34,697 nucleotides of DNA, from positions 1 through 34,697 of the forward strand of contig CAMQTJ010000022.1 in the NCBI GenBank assembly GCA_947037125.1, written 5' to 3'. The stretch comes from an uncultured Holdemania sp. GTDB taxonomy: Bacteria; Bacillota_I; Bacilli_A; Erysipelotrichales; Erysipelotrichaceae. The notes beneath the pieces are model-generated. The model searched no databases and had not been told where the DNA came from. It worked only from the letters and a program-made list of their open reading frames with translations. Shown here in pieces: positions 9,401-17,141 of this stretch (its first letter is position 1; each line of letters opens with the position of its first letter). The position numbers were made by a program, and so were the translations under genes.

Positions 9401-9635
9401 ATTAACTACTCCTACATCTGTTGGAAATATTATGTTTGATATTATTGATAAATCAAGTTCAACAGTTGACGTAGTACAGCCAGAAGAGGAGACGCAAGAT
9501 ACAGTTACGGATCCTAAATTACCAGAAAATGGTTCGACTGATATTGAAAATCCAGATGATGAATCACAAGAAAATGTTTCTGAGCCTGTATTACCTAAGG
9601 ATGATGAAAATATTGATATTGGAGAAAATAATTAG
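6429..9635 (+). CDS. Large secreted N-acetylglucosaminidase (autolysin), GH73-type
   Basis: This 1068-residue wall hydrolase is predicted to cut the glycan backbone of peptidoglycan. A Sec signal peptide (MKKLIKTALVVMLLLTTY, cut near SANG at about residue 31) leads to an N-terminal region with SH3-like character (residues 35-180). The glucosaminidase domain (about 300-415) shows AINESGNGRSK with the likely catalytic Glu at E342 and NNLFGWNAYD. Three related beta-rich repeats follow near residues 570-665, 720-815 and 880-980; each has a LxLxG block, then a HKLFMYD/HELILYD/YKFILVD strand, and two end with a GxY strand. The tail is acidic and Pro/Glu-rich. It contains LPENG but has no following membrane helix, so it is not a sortase signal. 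Ribosome site TAGGAG. Confidence 0.88.
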   Translation: MKKLIKTALVVMLLLTTYINIPNNVIEVSANGCEGNYELATANSDGSFTTVQCYSNFNEANDNMSNSNHVVRHNSSLSPSKIIAIKEGVAFSYPRRSGNTTTQNVYQYENYNTSNAKKTYVVQHRQLEVFETVSYNGSGNGKVHVNMNGFDGYTDLNQLDLVPLVFLENNVVMSLGGNTKDGNPEYAFNVNVKQNHYKVEQNGNYADLVYYYYSGWANNSNTTQPAEYKIVVGPAPSFMSVGNTYYSYDTTNYYSDRNYSNKVGEYYNYYMFLPFRSQSNVSASTYNKYLAEKGFTQKPASSDYGDLGRHDSLLYDEGQSFINSQNTYGTNALLTFAMAINESGNGRSKISIEKNNLFGWNAYDASPGDASKYPSAAASIEDQMAINLRGYMDVNDGRFYGTHAGNKGSGFNVKYASDPYWSQKLSAIAYDIDKLDNNDDGSLTDHNAYDLAVIPEYKTPIKKSASDSSSNLYTSEYGSTYQQDHIVITHGNDGTYTKIQSTNIVDSNGNIVNHKTNNAVTPKTGYDFNQSIGYVKNSQLKMIVGENISTGGTVPTGAFVFNVGSMSVNENGLSLSGNAYRPGIYVTDTNTITHKLFMYDSKYAKTEIALTSSVSEKEQASFSLTNYDINGLNAGMYYFEIASSYSTFSDYNQTSNVLLSEVPSEFSTKTKKFVFENMGSNTWMTVSDIDQVDDGDDIEKLEDRVVNVVKQFGYKDDTNILQIGGYAFITNYDAVIDSNIKHELILYDLVNKTEIIYNYTPTIHSSSVNLGDGKDYQKMDYIFEVNMEEVPPSDYSLKYRITNGDVTKIASVFNNRTVNTTPTKNINDNFVSIKQNSMFGYRYDISFNSYDPFYEELINKPTKRNSKFVLREYDFEENTLKLQGESFIFNTNFSDESQQEYKFILVDENGNQTVVDAGNSKSDIDYSEILNTKYDYSIVDFEASIDLTGLKPGKYEVFIDITNGEYRDIFQINKTLRFEPKTHVVGDITYTLTTPTSVGNIMFDIIDKSSSTVDVVQPEEETQDTVTDPKLPENGSTDIENPDDESQENVSEPVLPKDDENIDIGENN

Positions 9636-9693
9636 TATATAAATGATAGAGGTGATAATCAATAATCATTCGTTAAAGTAAATTATAATATTG

Positions 9694-9720
9694 CAGACCA
9701 TTAATTTGGTCTGTTTTTTT
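9694..9720 (+). terminator. Terminator after the glucosaminidase gene
   Basis: A 7-bp stem (CAGACCA/TGGTCTG) with a six-base loop is followed by a run of eight or more T. The rest of the 296-base gap up to 9931 is AT-rich, and I see no gene in it. Confidence 0.88.
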
Positions 9721-9852
9721 TGGATTCTTACTATCTGTAATTAGTAAAATATCTTTCTAAGCTTTTTTTAAAGATACAATTTATATACATTGCTCGTTAT
9801 AGTTAATTAAATTAATAATATTATATTTTTAATCTTATTTATAAAATAAGGT

Positions 9853-9900
9853 AAAAAAAAGAATATCAAACCAATATTTAAATGGTAATAATATTCTTTT
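9853..9900 (-). terminator. Terminator for the PASTA gene (minus strand)
   Basis: An outer stem AAAAGAATAT/ATATTCTTTT encloses an inner CCA...TGG hairpin. On the minus strand it ends in a T tract just past the stop of the PASTA gene. Confidence 0.75.
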
Positions 9901-9931
9901 ACTAACTAATTATATTTTTAAATAGTAATAT

Positions 9932-11941
9932 TTATTTACAAGAACCAGCTTTTGCGGAAGTATCGTTTGTATAGATCTCAAATGTGATTCTTTTATTGAT
10001 TGGAATTACAGCACCTTCACTTTCAGATATAGATTTAATCCCCATCATATCATCAGGGTTTTGATCAGGTCCAAATAATGGGACACAGTATAAATCGGTA
10101 AAACTAGTAAATACATTGGAGATATTACTCTTTATTGTTCCAAAAGTTTCTCCATCATAAATTTCAAAATCAAATGCAGGAACAGTAGCCGTTTCTACAG
10201 GTTTAGCACCTAATGATACAGTTACTTTGATTTCAGTTCCAACAGTTACAAATTCTCCTGCTTTACTATTACCAATTACTTTTCCAGCTGCTACGTTATC
10301 GTCATATGCTTCAACTATTACTATATTAAGATCAGAAACACTACAAGCTTTATCTGCACCACATGGAGAAGCTTGCCCAGCATAATTAGGAACTTCAATT
10401 TTTTTCACTCCTGTTGAAATATTACAAGTAACTACACTACTAGAGAAAGAACACCCATATGTTTTATCTTTAGCAACTGTATCACTAACTTGAGGATTGT
10501 AATTGACTGTCGTATTAATTGATGCACCTTTGTTGTTTAAATCTTTGATTGTAGAATTAATTTCATTTTTAGTTTTATTATTATATGCACTACCATCAGA
10601 TGCGTAGGCACCCATAGAAGTTACGTAATTAATTTTTGTTGATGCTAAATATGATCCAGCATCACTAGAAATTAGTTTTCCTGAAGCAATTGAACTATAT
10701 TTACTAGAACTTGATCCTACACTCATTTTATTATCAGATAAGTATTTCTTAAATTCGTCAACAGTTATATTACTTTGAGACTTAATATCATATTTTGTAG
10801 CTTCTTTAAATGTTACTGTTATTGTTCCTTCTGGAGAAATAACTGACTTATTAGGTGATTGAGTAGCAATTACATCAGATGATTTAGGATTAGTACTTCC
10901 GTATGCAACTTTTAATTTTGCGCTACTAGAATGCTCTTTATTTACTTCTGTTAGCCATTTTTCAAATTCACCATATGTTTTTCCAGTAAAGTCTTTTACG
11001 TCAATCTTACCTTCTGAAATAAGTACATCTATAGTAGACCCTTCAATTACTTTAGTTGAGGCTTTAGGTTTTGATTCAATAAATACGTTTGTTAAAATTG
11101 TCTTATGATATTCACGATCAAATGTTACTTTTACATTATTATCAGTAGCCCACTTTTTAATGTCAGCTTCTTTCATTCCTTTAAAATCTTTAATGACAAC
11201 AGCTTCTCCATTTGAAACGGTCACTGTAATTTTTGAACCTGTTTCACTATCTTCGCCAGCTTTTATACTTTGTGCAATAACACCATCTTTTTTAATTTTG
11301 TCACTAAATTGACGAGTAAGAGTAAGTGTCATGTTATTTGTTGTTGCCCATGCTTGTATGTTTTTGATTGTATAATCAGAAAAATCAGGAATTACAATTG
11401 GAACACCAACTGATTTTACACCAACTGACATTTTAATCACAATAACTTCACTACGTTTTGCGGTAGGTGTTTCAATATTTATTTCAATGAATAAACCAGC
11501 TTTAATTTTTGGGTCTGCTGATAATTCGAATGTGACATCACTAAATTTATTTTCTTCAAACCACAGTTTAATAAATTCTTCTTCTTGACCAACAAAAGAA
11601 ACTAATTCAACTTCAAGGTCAGGATCAAATCCTTTTGAAACAGTAAATGTTATTACTGTATCTTTTTTTAATTTTTCTTCTGCTTTAATATCTTGCGATA
11701 AAATTACATCTTTTTCAATTGTCTCATCGTATTCATATTCGAAAACGATTTGTTCTTCAACTAACTTGTTTTCAGTTGCCCAAGCATTTACATCTTGCAA
11801 TGTTTTTGTATTAAAATCGATCATTACAACATTAAATGCAGATGACATAAAGTAATAGACTACAGCTAGAATTGTTATTATGGTAACTGTTGCTAAAGTT
11901 GCTAATAAAGCAAGTGTATTTTTATTTTTAAAATCAATCAT
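9932..11941 (-). CDS. Membrane-anchored multi-PASTA-repeat protein without kinase domain
   Basis: The 669-residue protein begins at the ATG behind TGGAGG; an in-frame TTG four codons upstream overlaps that ribosome site and is unlikely. A cytoplasmic end of only about seven residues precedes one membrane helix (about 8-33). The rest lies outside and reads as seven or eight PASTA-like units of about 65-75 residues. Each has an F/W-x3-W/F-type helix (DVNAWATENK, NIQAWATTNN, DIKKWATDNN, EFEKWLTEVN) and ends in a VTVSxG strand. PASTA domains bind muropeptides or beta-lactams and usually sit on PrkC/Stk kinases or PBP2x. Here there is no kinase or transpeptidase part, so it may be a wall sensor, spacer or partner for a separate protein. 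Six cysteines lie in the C-terminal third. Confidence 0.85.
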   Translation of the reverse strand: MIDFKNKNTLALLATLATVTIITILAVVYYFMSSAFNVVMIDFNTKTLQDVNAWATENKLVEEQIVFEYEYDETIEKDVILSQDIKAEEKLKKDTVITFTVSKGFDPDLEVELVSFVGQEEEFIKLWFEENKFSDVTFELSADPKIKAGLFIEINIETPTAKRSEVIVIKMSVGVKSVGVPIVIPDFSDYTIKNIQAWATTNNMTLTLTRQFSDKIKKDGVIAQSIKAGEDSETGSKITVTVSNGEAVVIKDFKGMKEADIKKWATDNNVKVTFDREYHKTILTNVFIESKPKASTKVIEGSTIDVLISEGKIDVKDFTGKTYGEFEKWLTEVNKEHSSSAKLKVAYGSTNPKSSDVIATQSPNKSVISPEGTITVTFKEATKYDIKSQSNITVDEFKKYLSDNKMSVGSSSSKYSSIASGKLISSDAGSYLASTKINYVTSMGAYASDGSAYNNKTKNEINSTIKDLNNKGASINTTVNYNPQVSDTVAKDKTYGCSFSSSVVTCNISTGVKKIEVPNYAGQASPCGADKACSVSDLNIVIVEAYDDNVAAGKVIGNSKAGEFVTVGTEIKVTVSLGAKPVETATVPAFDFEIYDGETFGTIKSNISNVFTSFTDLYCVPLFGPDQNPDDMMGIKSISESEGAVIPINKRITFEIYTNDTSAKAGSCK

Positions 11942-11976
11942 GTTATCCTCCAATGGAATAAATATACCATGTCTTA

Positions 11977-11985
11977 ATTATAACA
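11977..11985 (-). promoter_or_regulatory. Extended -10 promoter of the PASTA gene, TGTTATAAT
   Basis: Read on the minus strand, TGT precedes a perfect TATAAT, 35 bases before the start codon. No clear -35 is visible. It lies back to back with the tex promoter. Confidence 0.55.
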
Positions 11986-12046
11986 TATTTTAAATGTATA
12001 TAATAAATCAAATATTTATAAATTATTAAATAATGGAGCAATATTG

Positions 12047-12055
12047 TGTTAAAAT
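12047..12055 (+). promoter_or_regulatory. Extended -10 promoter of tex, TGTTAAAAT
   Basis: TGT precedes TAAAAT, and 20 bases separate it from the ATG at 12076. This predicts a very short leader starting at the AGTAGGAG ribosome site. Confidence 0.5.
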
Positions 12056-12075
12056 ACATAAGTAGGAGAACAAAT

Positions 12076-14211
12076 ATGGAAAAAATATATCAAAAGATCG
12101 CTAAAACATTAAATATAGGAATGGATCAAGTCGTTAACACGATGAATTTATTAAATGAGGGTAATACAGTTCCGTTTATTGCTCGTTATCGTAAGGAAAT
12201 GACAAAGGGCTTAGATGAAGAAGAAATTCTATTTATATCACAAGAATTTGTTTATCAACAAAACCTTGCTAAAAGAAAAGAAGATGTTATTCGTTTAATT
12301 GAAGTTCAAGGAAAAATTACACCGGAAATTATTGCAAGTGTAAATGCATGCGCTAAATTAAGTTTAATCGAAGATATTTATCGTCCTTACCAACAAAAAC
12401 GTAAGACAAGAGCAACTGATGCTGTTGCTAAAGGATTAAAGCCACTTGCTGATTTTATAATGGAACTAAAACAAACAGGTGATGTAAATGTTGAAGCATT
12501 AAAATATATTAATGATCAAGTATTAACTATAGAAGAAGCAATAAATGGTGCTAAAGATATTGTTGCTGAAAGAGTTAGTGATGATCCTAAATTTCGTTGG
12601 CAAGTTAAAGATCGTATTGAAAAGACGGCTTTTATTAGTACAAAAGAAAAGAAAAAACATGAAGATGAGAAAAAAGTTTATAAGATGTATTATGAACATA
12701 AAGAAAAACTATTATATACAGCTTCTCATCGTATAATGGCAATGGATCGTGGAGAAAAAGAAAAAGTTATTACAGTTAATTTTGAATATGATGAAAACTT
12801 TATTATTAATTATGCTATTCGTAAAGTTACAAATGGCTTTGATACTAGTTGTTTAAAATTAATTGAAGAAAGTGTGAAAGATGGATGTAAGCGTCTGTTA
12901 TTACCAAGTGTTGAACGTGAGATACGTTCAGATAAAAGTGAAATTGCTCATGGTAAATCAATTGAAGTGTTTTCAATGAATGTTGAAAGATTATTACTTC
13001 AACCACCATTAGAGTCAAAAATGATTTTAGGATTTGACCCAGCATTTAGAACTGGTTGTAAACTTGCGGTAATTGATCACACAGGAAAAATGATTGAAAT
13101 TAGTGTTATTTATCCTCATCAACCTGTTAATAAGATTAAAGAATCAAAAGATAAATTACTGGTATTATTAAAAAAATATCCAATTGAAATTATTGCTATC
13201 GGTAATGGTACAGCATCTCGTGAATCTGAAAGTTTTGTTGCGGAATTAATTAGTGAAAATCAATTAAGCTGTTCTTATACAATAGTATCAGAGGCAGGCG
13301 CTTCAGTATATTCGGCAAGTGAGCTTGCGCGTAATGAATTTCCAGATCTTGCAGTTGAACAAAGATCAGCTATTTCAATTGCTCGTCGTATACTAGATCC
13401 TTTGTCAGAGCTTATTAAAATTGATCCTAAAAGCATTGGTGTTGGACAGTATCAACATGACTTACCTAATAAAAAATTAACTGAGCGCCTTGATTTCGCT
13501 ATTTTAAAAGCGGTTAATCGCGTAGGTGTTGATTTAAATACGGCAAGTGTTGAATTATTATCGCATATCTCAGGATTAAATAAATCAATAGCTAAAGAAA
13601 TTGTTAACTATCGTAATGAATTTGGTGAATTTAATAATCGAAAAACATTATTAGATGTTCCAAAACTTGGAAAAAAAGCATATACGCAAGCTGCAGGTTT
13701 TTTAAGAGTTAGAGTTGGTGATGAAGCTCTTGATAAAACACCAATTCACCCTGAAAGTTATGTTGTAGCTAAAAAAATTATTAAATTATATAAAATTGAT
13801 AGTTTAGGTAGTGAAATATGTCAAAATATAATTAATGAAATTGATGTAGAGAAGTTAAGTGTAGATTTAGATATCGACATGTTCACATTAAATGATATTT
13901 TAGATGCTATTAAAACACCATTACGCGATTATCGTGAACAGTATAGTGGTCCATTGTTACGTAAAGATATCCTAACAATAAATGATTTACATGTTGGAGA
14001 TACTTTAGAAGGTGTTGTTAGAAATGTTGTTGATTTTGGTGCATTTGTAGACATTGGTTTAAAAGAAGATGGATTAATTCATATTTCTAAAATTACAAAA
14101 GAAAAAATTACTCACCCATCACAATTTTTATCAGTTTCAGATATAATAAATGTAGTGGTATATAAAATTGATATGGAAAGACACAAGGTTCAATTGTCAT
14201 TAATTGACTAA
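12076..14211 (+). CDS. tex: Tex family RNA-binding transcription accessory protein
   Basis: This 711-residue protein starts at the ATG behind TAGGAG; a reading frame from 12046 would begin inside the promoter. Domains in order: the Tex N-terminal helical region (NEGNTVPFIARYRKEMT near residue 30), a YqgF/RNase H-like domain (ILGFDPAFRTGCKLAVID near residue 317), two helix-hairpin-helix units (DLNTASVELLSHISGL and the LLDVPKLGKKA block), and a C-terminal S1 domain (GVVRNVVDFGAFVDIGL, HISKI). Tex proteins bind nucleic acid and influence transcription and its coupling to other processes; their exact role is unsettled. The amidohydrolase gene follows nine bases later and is probably co-transcribed. 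Confidence 0.95.
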   Translation: MEKIYQKIAKTLNIGMDQVVNTMNLLNEGNTVPFIARYRKEMTKGLDEEEILFISQEFVYQQNLAKRKEDVIRLIEVQGKITPEIIASVNACAKLSLIEDIYRPYQQKRKTRATDAVAKGLKPLADFIMELKQTGDVNVEALKYINDQVLTIEEAINGAKDIVAERVSDDPKFRWQVKDRIEKTAFISTKEKKKHEDEKKVYKMYYEHKEKLLYTASHRIMAMDRGEKEKVITVNFEYDENFIINYAIRKVTNGFDTSCLKLIEESVKDGCKRLLLPSVEREIRSDKSEIAHGKSIEVFSMNVERLLLQPPLESKMILGFDPAFRTGCKLAVIDHTGKMIEISVIYPHQPVNKIKESKDKLLVLLKKYPIEIIAIGNGTASRESESFVAELISENQLSCSYTIVSEAGASVYSASELARNEFPDLAVEQRSAISIARRILDPLSELIKIDPKSIGVGQYQHDLPNKKLTERLDFAILKAVNRVGVDLNTASVELLSHISGLNKSIAKEIVNYRNEFGEFNNRKTLLDVPKLGKKAYTQAAGFLRVRVGDEALDKTPIHPESYVVAKKIIKLYKIDSLGSEICQNIINEIDVEKLSVDLDIDMFTLNDILDAIKTPLRDYREQYSGPLLRKDILTINDLHVGDTLEGVVRNVVDFGAFVDIGLKEDGLIHISKITKEKITHPSQFLSVSDIINVVVYKIDMERHKVQLSLID

Positions 14212-14220
14212 GGAGAAAAT

Positions 14221-15366
14221 ATGAAATTACTTAAAAATGGTAATGTATTTGATGTTGTAAATAATATTCAAACTATTTGTGATGTTTTAATTGATAAGAA
14301 TAAAATAGTTGAAATTGGAAAAGACATAAAAGTAGACAATGAATGTGAAATATTTGATTGTACTAATTTAAATGTTTATCCAGGATTTATTGATTGTCAT
14401 TCACATTTAGGACTTATTGGTAGTGCAATGGGATTTGAAGGTAATGATGTTAATGAAATGTGCGATATTTTAACACCACATCTTCGTGGAGTTGACGCTA
14501 TTGAACCTAATGATGTTGAGTTTGCTAATGCATATAAAGCAGGTGTAACATGTGTTTGTACAGGTCCTGGTTCTGCAAATGTTGTAGGTGGACAATTTGT
14601 TGCTATTAAGACATGTGGAAATCGTGTTGATGATATGATTGTTAAGGCAAATGTTGCGATGAAATGTGCATTTGGAGAGAATCCTAAAAGATGTTATAAG
14701 GATAAAAATAATTATTCTAGAATGTCTACTGCTGCAAAACTTAGAGAAATATTATTTAAAACAATTGAATATTCTAATAAAAAAGATTTAGCTAAAGATG
14801 ATTTAAATATAATGCCAGCCTTTGATATGAAACTTGAAGCTATGATACCCGTTATTAAAAAACAAATTCCTTTAAAAGCTCATGCACATAGAAGTGATGA
14901 TATCTTTACTGCAATTAGAATTGCGAAAGAATTTGATTTGTTATTAACACTTGAACATGTTACTGATGGTAGTTTGATAGCTGATCAGTTAGCTAAAGAA
15001 AATTATATGCTAGCAGTTGGACCTACTTTAGGTGCTGCTTCTAAAATTGAACTTGTAAATAAATCATTTAAAACACCAGGAGATCTTGCTAATGCTGGAT
15101 GTCATGTATCAATTATTACTGATGCTCCAATTATTCCCCAGGAATTTTTACCAATGTGTGCAGCCCTTGCAATTAAAGATGGAATGAGTGAGGCTGATGG
15201 ATTAAGAGCTATTACAATTAATCCTGCTCAACATATTGGCCTTGGTGATCAAATTGGTTCTATTGAAGTTGGAAAAGATGCTGATATCGCAATTTATGAT
15301 GGTTCATGCTTTGAAATGTTTACAAGAGCAAAATACGTGTTTATCGATGGAATACGTGTTGCTTAA
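14221..15366 (+). CDS. Metal-dependent amidohydrolase (imidazolonepropionase-like)
   Basis: The 381-residue protein has the amidohydrolase fold: an N-terminal beta-sandwich (LLKNGNVFDVVNNI), then VYPGFIDCHSHLG with the metal pair H60/H62, later AHAH (H221/H223), LEHVTD (H246) and ITDAP (D301). It closes with the returning GSIEVGKDADIAIYDG sandwich. This is the ligand set of the binuclear or mononuclear hydrolase superfamily that includes imidazolonepropionases, dihydroorotases and prolidase-like enzymes. The substrate cannot be read from sequence; no histidine-degradation genes are nearby. Ribosome site AAGGAG; nine bases from tex, a pairing with no obvious metabolic meaning. A terminator follows. 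Confidence 0.88.
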   Translation: MKLLKNGNVFDVVNNIQTICDVLIDKNKIVEIGKDIKVDNECEIFDCTNLNVYPGFIDCHSHLGLIGSAMGFEGNDVNEMCDILTPHLRGVDAIEPNDVEFANAYKAGVTCVCTGPGSANVVGGQFVAIKTCGNRVDDMIVKANVAMKCAFGENPKRCYKDKNNYSRMSTAAKLREILFKTIEYSNKKDLAKDDLNIMPAFDMKLEAMIPVIKKQIPLKAHAHRSDDIFTAIRIAKEFDLLLTLEHVTDGSLIADQLAKENYMLAVGPTLGAASKIELVNKSFKTPGDLANAGCHVSIITDAPIIPQEFLPMCAALAIKDGMSEADGLRAITINPAQHIGLGDQIGSIEVGKDADIAIYDGSCFEMFTRAKYVFIDGIRVA

Positions 15367-15390
15367 ACTAAGAAGTAATATAATATAGTA

Positions 15391-15430
15391 AAAAAAATGC
15401 AGATAACTTTATAGTTATTTGCATTTTTTT
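15391..15430. terminator. Probably bidirectional terminator
   Basis: ATGCAGATAACT pairs with AGTTATTTGCAT (one G-T pair) around a four-base loop. A tract lies upstream and T tract downstream, so it can serve the amidohydrolase gene and the opposing XRE gene. Confidence 0.88.
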
Positions 15431-15476
15431 AATGCTTTAAAATGGTTGTTGACCACTAAATAAGTTTAATATACAC

Positions 15477-16079
15477 TTATTTAATTATTTTTTTAATATA
15501 TTTATAACTAAGAATTGAAAATATAAAATAGAAAACTAAAAATGATATCATATGGATAGGGTAATAGTGACTTGGATAAGGTGATGCCCCATGATTAAAA
15601 ATCTCCCCGGTTAATACCGAAATAGGCATAAAAGCACAAATAATAGTATTCAACCACATCACTTTTAGCGATAATCTTTCATTAGATACTAATTTAGAAA
15701 TATAATATGTTGCAACTCCTAATAATTGAATAATCATACCACCATATATATCACTAACTAATTTTGTGTCATACCAATTACCAAATGTTGCAAGTAAGCC
15801 AATTACAATAAGTGATGTTGATGTTATGAACAAAATTTTACTTATAAGTCCTCTGTTTGTATTATTTGAATTGTCATTGGGTTTAATTCCCATAATAAGG
15901 TAATCAGTTGTGCAATTAAAGTATTCGCATATTAATACTATCTTATCAATATCTGGTATACTTTGTCCACTTTCCCACTTTGATACTGCTTGTCTTGAAA
16001 CATTTATTTCATCAGCTAAATGACTTTGTGATATACCTTTTTGCTTTCTTAGTTCTTGAATTCTATAATCTATATTCAT
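15477..16079 (-). CDS. XRE-family regulator with C-terminal membrane domain
   Basis: The 200-residue protein has an N-terminal helix-turn-helix of the Cro/CI type (residues 5-60: ISQSHLADEINVSRQAVSKWESGQS, then a YFNCTTDYLIMG helix). A short linker leads to about four hydrophobic segments (residues 80-196). Such membrane-tethered XRE regulators are common in Firmicutes; the signal they sense is mostly unknown. An excellent ribosome site, AAAGGAGG, precedes the ATG. The promoter and a repeated decamer upstream suggest autoregulation. The gene stands alone, with the MerR gene starting further right on the same strand. Confidence 0.9.
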   Translation of the reverse strand: MNIDYRIQELRKQKGISQSHLADEINVSRQAVSKWESGQSIPDIDKIVLICEYFNCTTDYLIMGIKPNDNSNNTNRGLISKILFITSTSLIVIGLLATFGNWYDTKLVSDIYGGMIIQLLGVATYYISKLVSNERLSLKVMWLNTIICAFMPISVLTGEIFNHGASPYPSHYYPIHMISFLVFYFIFSILSYKYIKKIIK

Positions 16080-16104
16080 AATTTGTACCTCCTTTAACCA
16101 CCAT

Positions 16105-16170
16105 ATTATACATTTAATAACAGTTGCCTATCAATATATGGAACATTGAATATTGACAAGTAACAGTTGC
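16105..16170 (-). promoter_or_regulatory. Promoter and repeated operator candidate of the XRE gene
   Basis: On the minus strand TTGATA (16129-16134) and TATAAT (16105-16110) are 18 bases apart. The decamer GCAACTGTTA occurs twice, inside the spacer (16118-16127) and upstream (16161-16170). The copies are 43 bases apart, close to four helical turns, as expected for cooperative repressor binding. Confidence 0.6.
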
Positions 16171-16235
16171 ACTGAATATTTATCTTTATAATTTTAATAA
16201 ATTACTGACATTTAAATAAAATTTTATAATAATGG

Positions 16236-17066
16236 TTATGAACCAAACTTGTTACATAGTATAGTGATTTCAACTATATACTCTGATTCATCCTTAATTA
16301 CAAATTCATTCATGCCTCTTTCAAAACTATAACCTGTTAATTTTAAATTATTTACATTGGCATAGTCTATTATTTTTTTATATAGTTGTGGAATTTTATT
16401 ACAATCACCAATATTATATGCTCTTAGATATAATCCTTTTTCTTTTATAAATAAATTTTTTTTATGATTATTAATTACAGTAAATAAACCATCATAATTA
16501 GTAAAATCATTATTTTTAATTTTGTCTAAATTTATATAACTACCACATCCAAGTTTAAAACTACTCATACTCCAAGCAACTTTTAGATGATTCAATATTT
16601 CACTCATTTCTTTTTTAGATATATTATCATTAATTTCGCTGTAATTTGTATTACTCATAAATAAATTTTCTTGTTCACATATAAAAGTATCAATCTTACC
16701 ATCATATATATTATTACAAATTTCAAGCATTTCATTTTTCTTTTTTAATATACTTTTCATGATATTTAATTTTTTTATAGTTTCATCAATCTCTGTGATT
16801 TTAGTTGTTGTTAAATTCATGAAATCTGAACTATTAGGATTATCTATATATTGTTTAACTTCCTCAATAGACATACCTAATTCTCTTAATGATAGAATAT
16901 TTTCAAATGTAGCACTTTGATAAGGGGTATAGTAGCGATAGCCATTTTCAGCTTTGTGAAGTGGGGAAAATAGTCCAACTTTATCATAATAATGAAGTGT
17001 TCGCTTATTAACATTGTGTAGTTTTGAAAATTCGCCCGTTGTAAATAGTAAATTTTCTTTATTCAT
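16236..17066 (-). CDS. MerR-family regulator with GyrI-like ligand domain (BmrR type)
   Basis: The 276-residue protein starts at the ATG behind AAGGAGA. An upstream in-frame GTG at 17087 lies within the operator and is unlikely to be used. The MerR DNA-binding domain is at residues 1-75 (FTTGEFSKLHNVNKRTLHYYDKVG, ENGYRYYTPYQ, LRELGMSIEEV), a coiled-coil follows, and the C-terminal 150 residues resemble the GyrI-like effector domain of multidrug-binding regulators (IVEITI ending). It is transcribed away from a MATE exporter whose promoter carries a MerR operator, so it very likely activates that pump in response to a toxic compound. Confidence 0.88.
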   Translation of the reverse strand: MNKENLLFTTGEFSKLHNVNKRTLHYYDKVGLFSPLHKAENGYRYYTPYQSATFENILSLRELGMSIEEVKQYIDNPNSSDFMNLTTTKITEIDETIKKLNIMKSILKKKNEMLEICNNIYDGKIDTFICEQENLFMSNTNYSEINDNISKKEMSEILNHLKVAWSMSSFKLGCGSYINLDKIKNNDFTNYDGLFTVINNHKKNLFIKEKGLYLRAYNIGDCNKIPQLYKKIIDYANVNNLKLTGYSFERGMNEFVIKDESEYIVEITILCNKFGS

Positions 17067-17075
17067 AATTTCTCC

Positions 17076-17106
17076 TTGACTGTACACTAACTGTACAGTT
17101 TACACT
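17076..17106 (+). promoter_or_regulatory. MerR-type operator/promoter of the MATE gene
   Basis: TTGACT (17076-17081) and TACACT (17101-17106) are separated by 19 bases, the long spacer typical of MerR-activated promoters. Between and overlapping them lies a perfect inverted repeat, ACTGTACA-CTAAC-TGTACAGT (17079-17099). The same region is the upstream DNA of the divergent merR-like gene. Confidence 0.85.
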
Positions 17107-17141
17107 TTTATTGTAACATAAAAAAATACAAGGAGAAAAGT

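Noticed and set aside
9515-9550. LPENG as a sortase anchor in the glucosaminidase
   Set aside because: No membrane helix or basic tail follows; about 30 acidic residues lead to the stop.
15361-15480. Riboswitch or T-box between the amidohydrolase and XRE genes
   Set aside because: Only a simple bidirectional terminator is present; the genes converge, so there is no leader to regulate.
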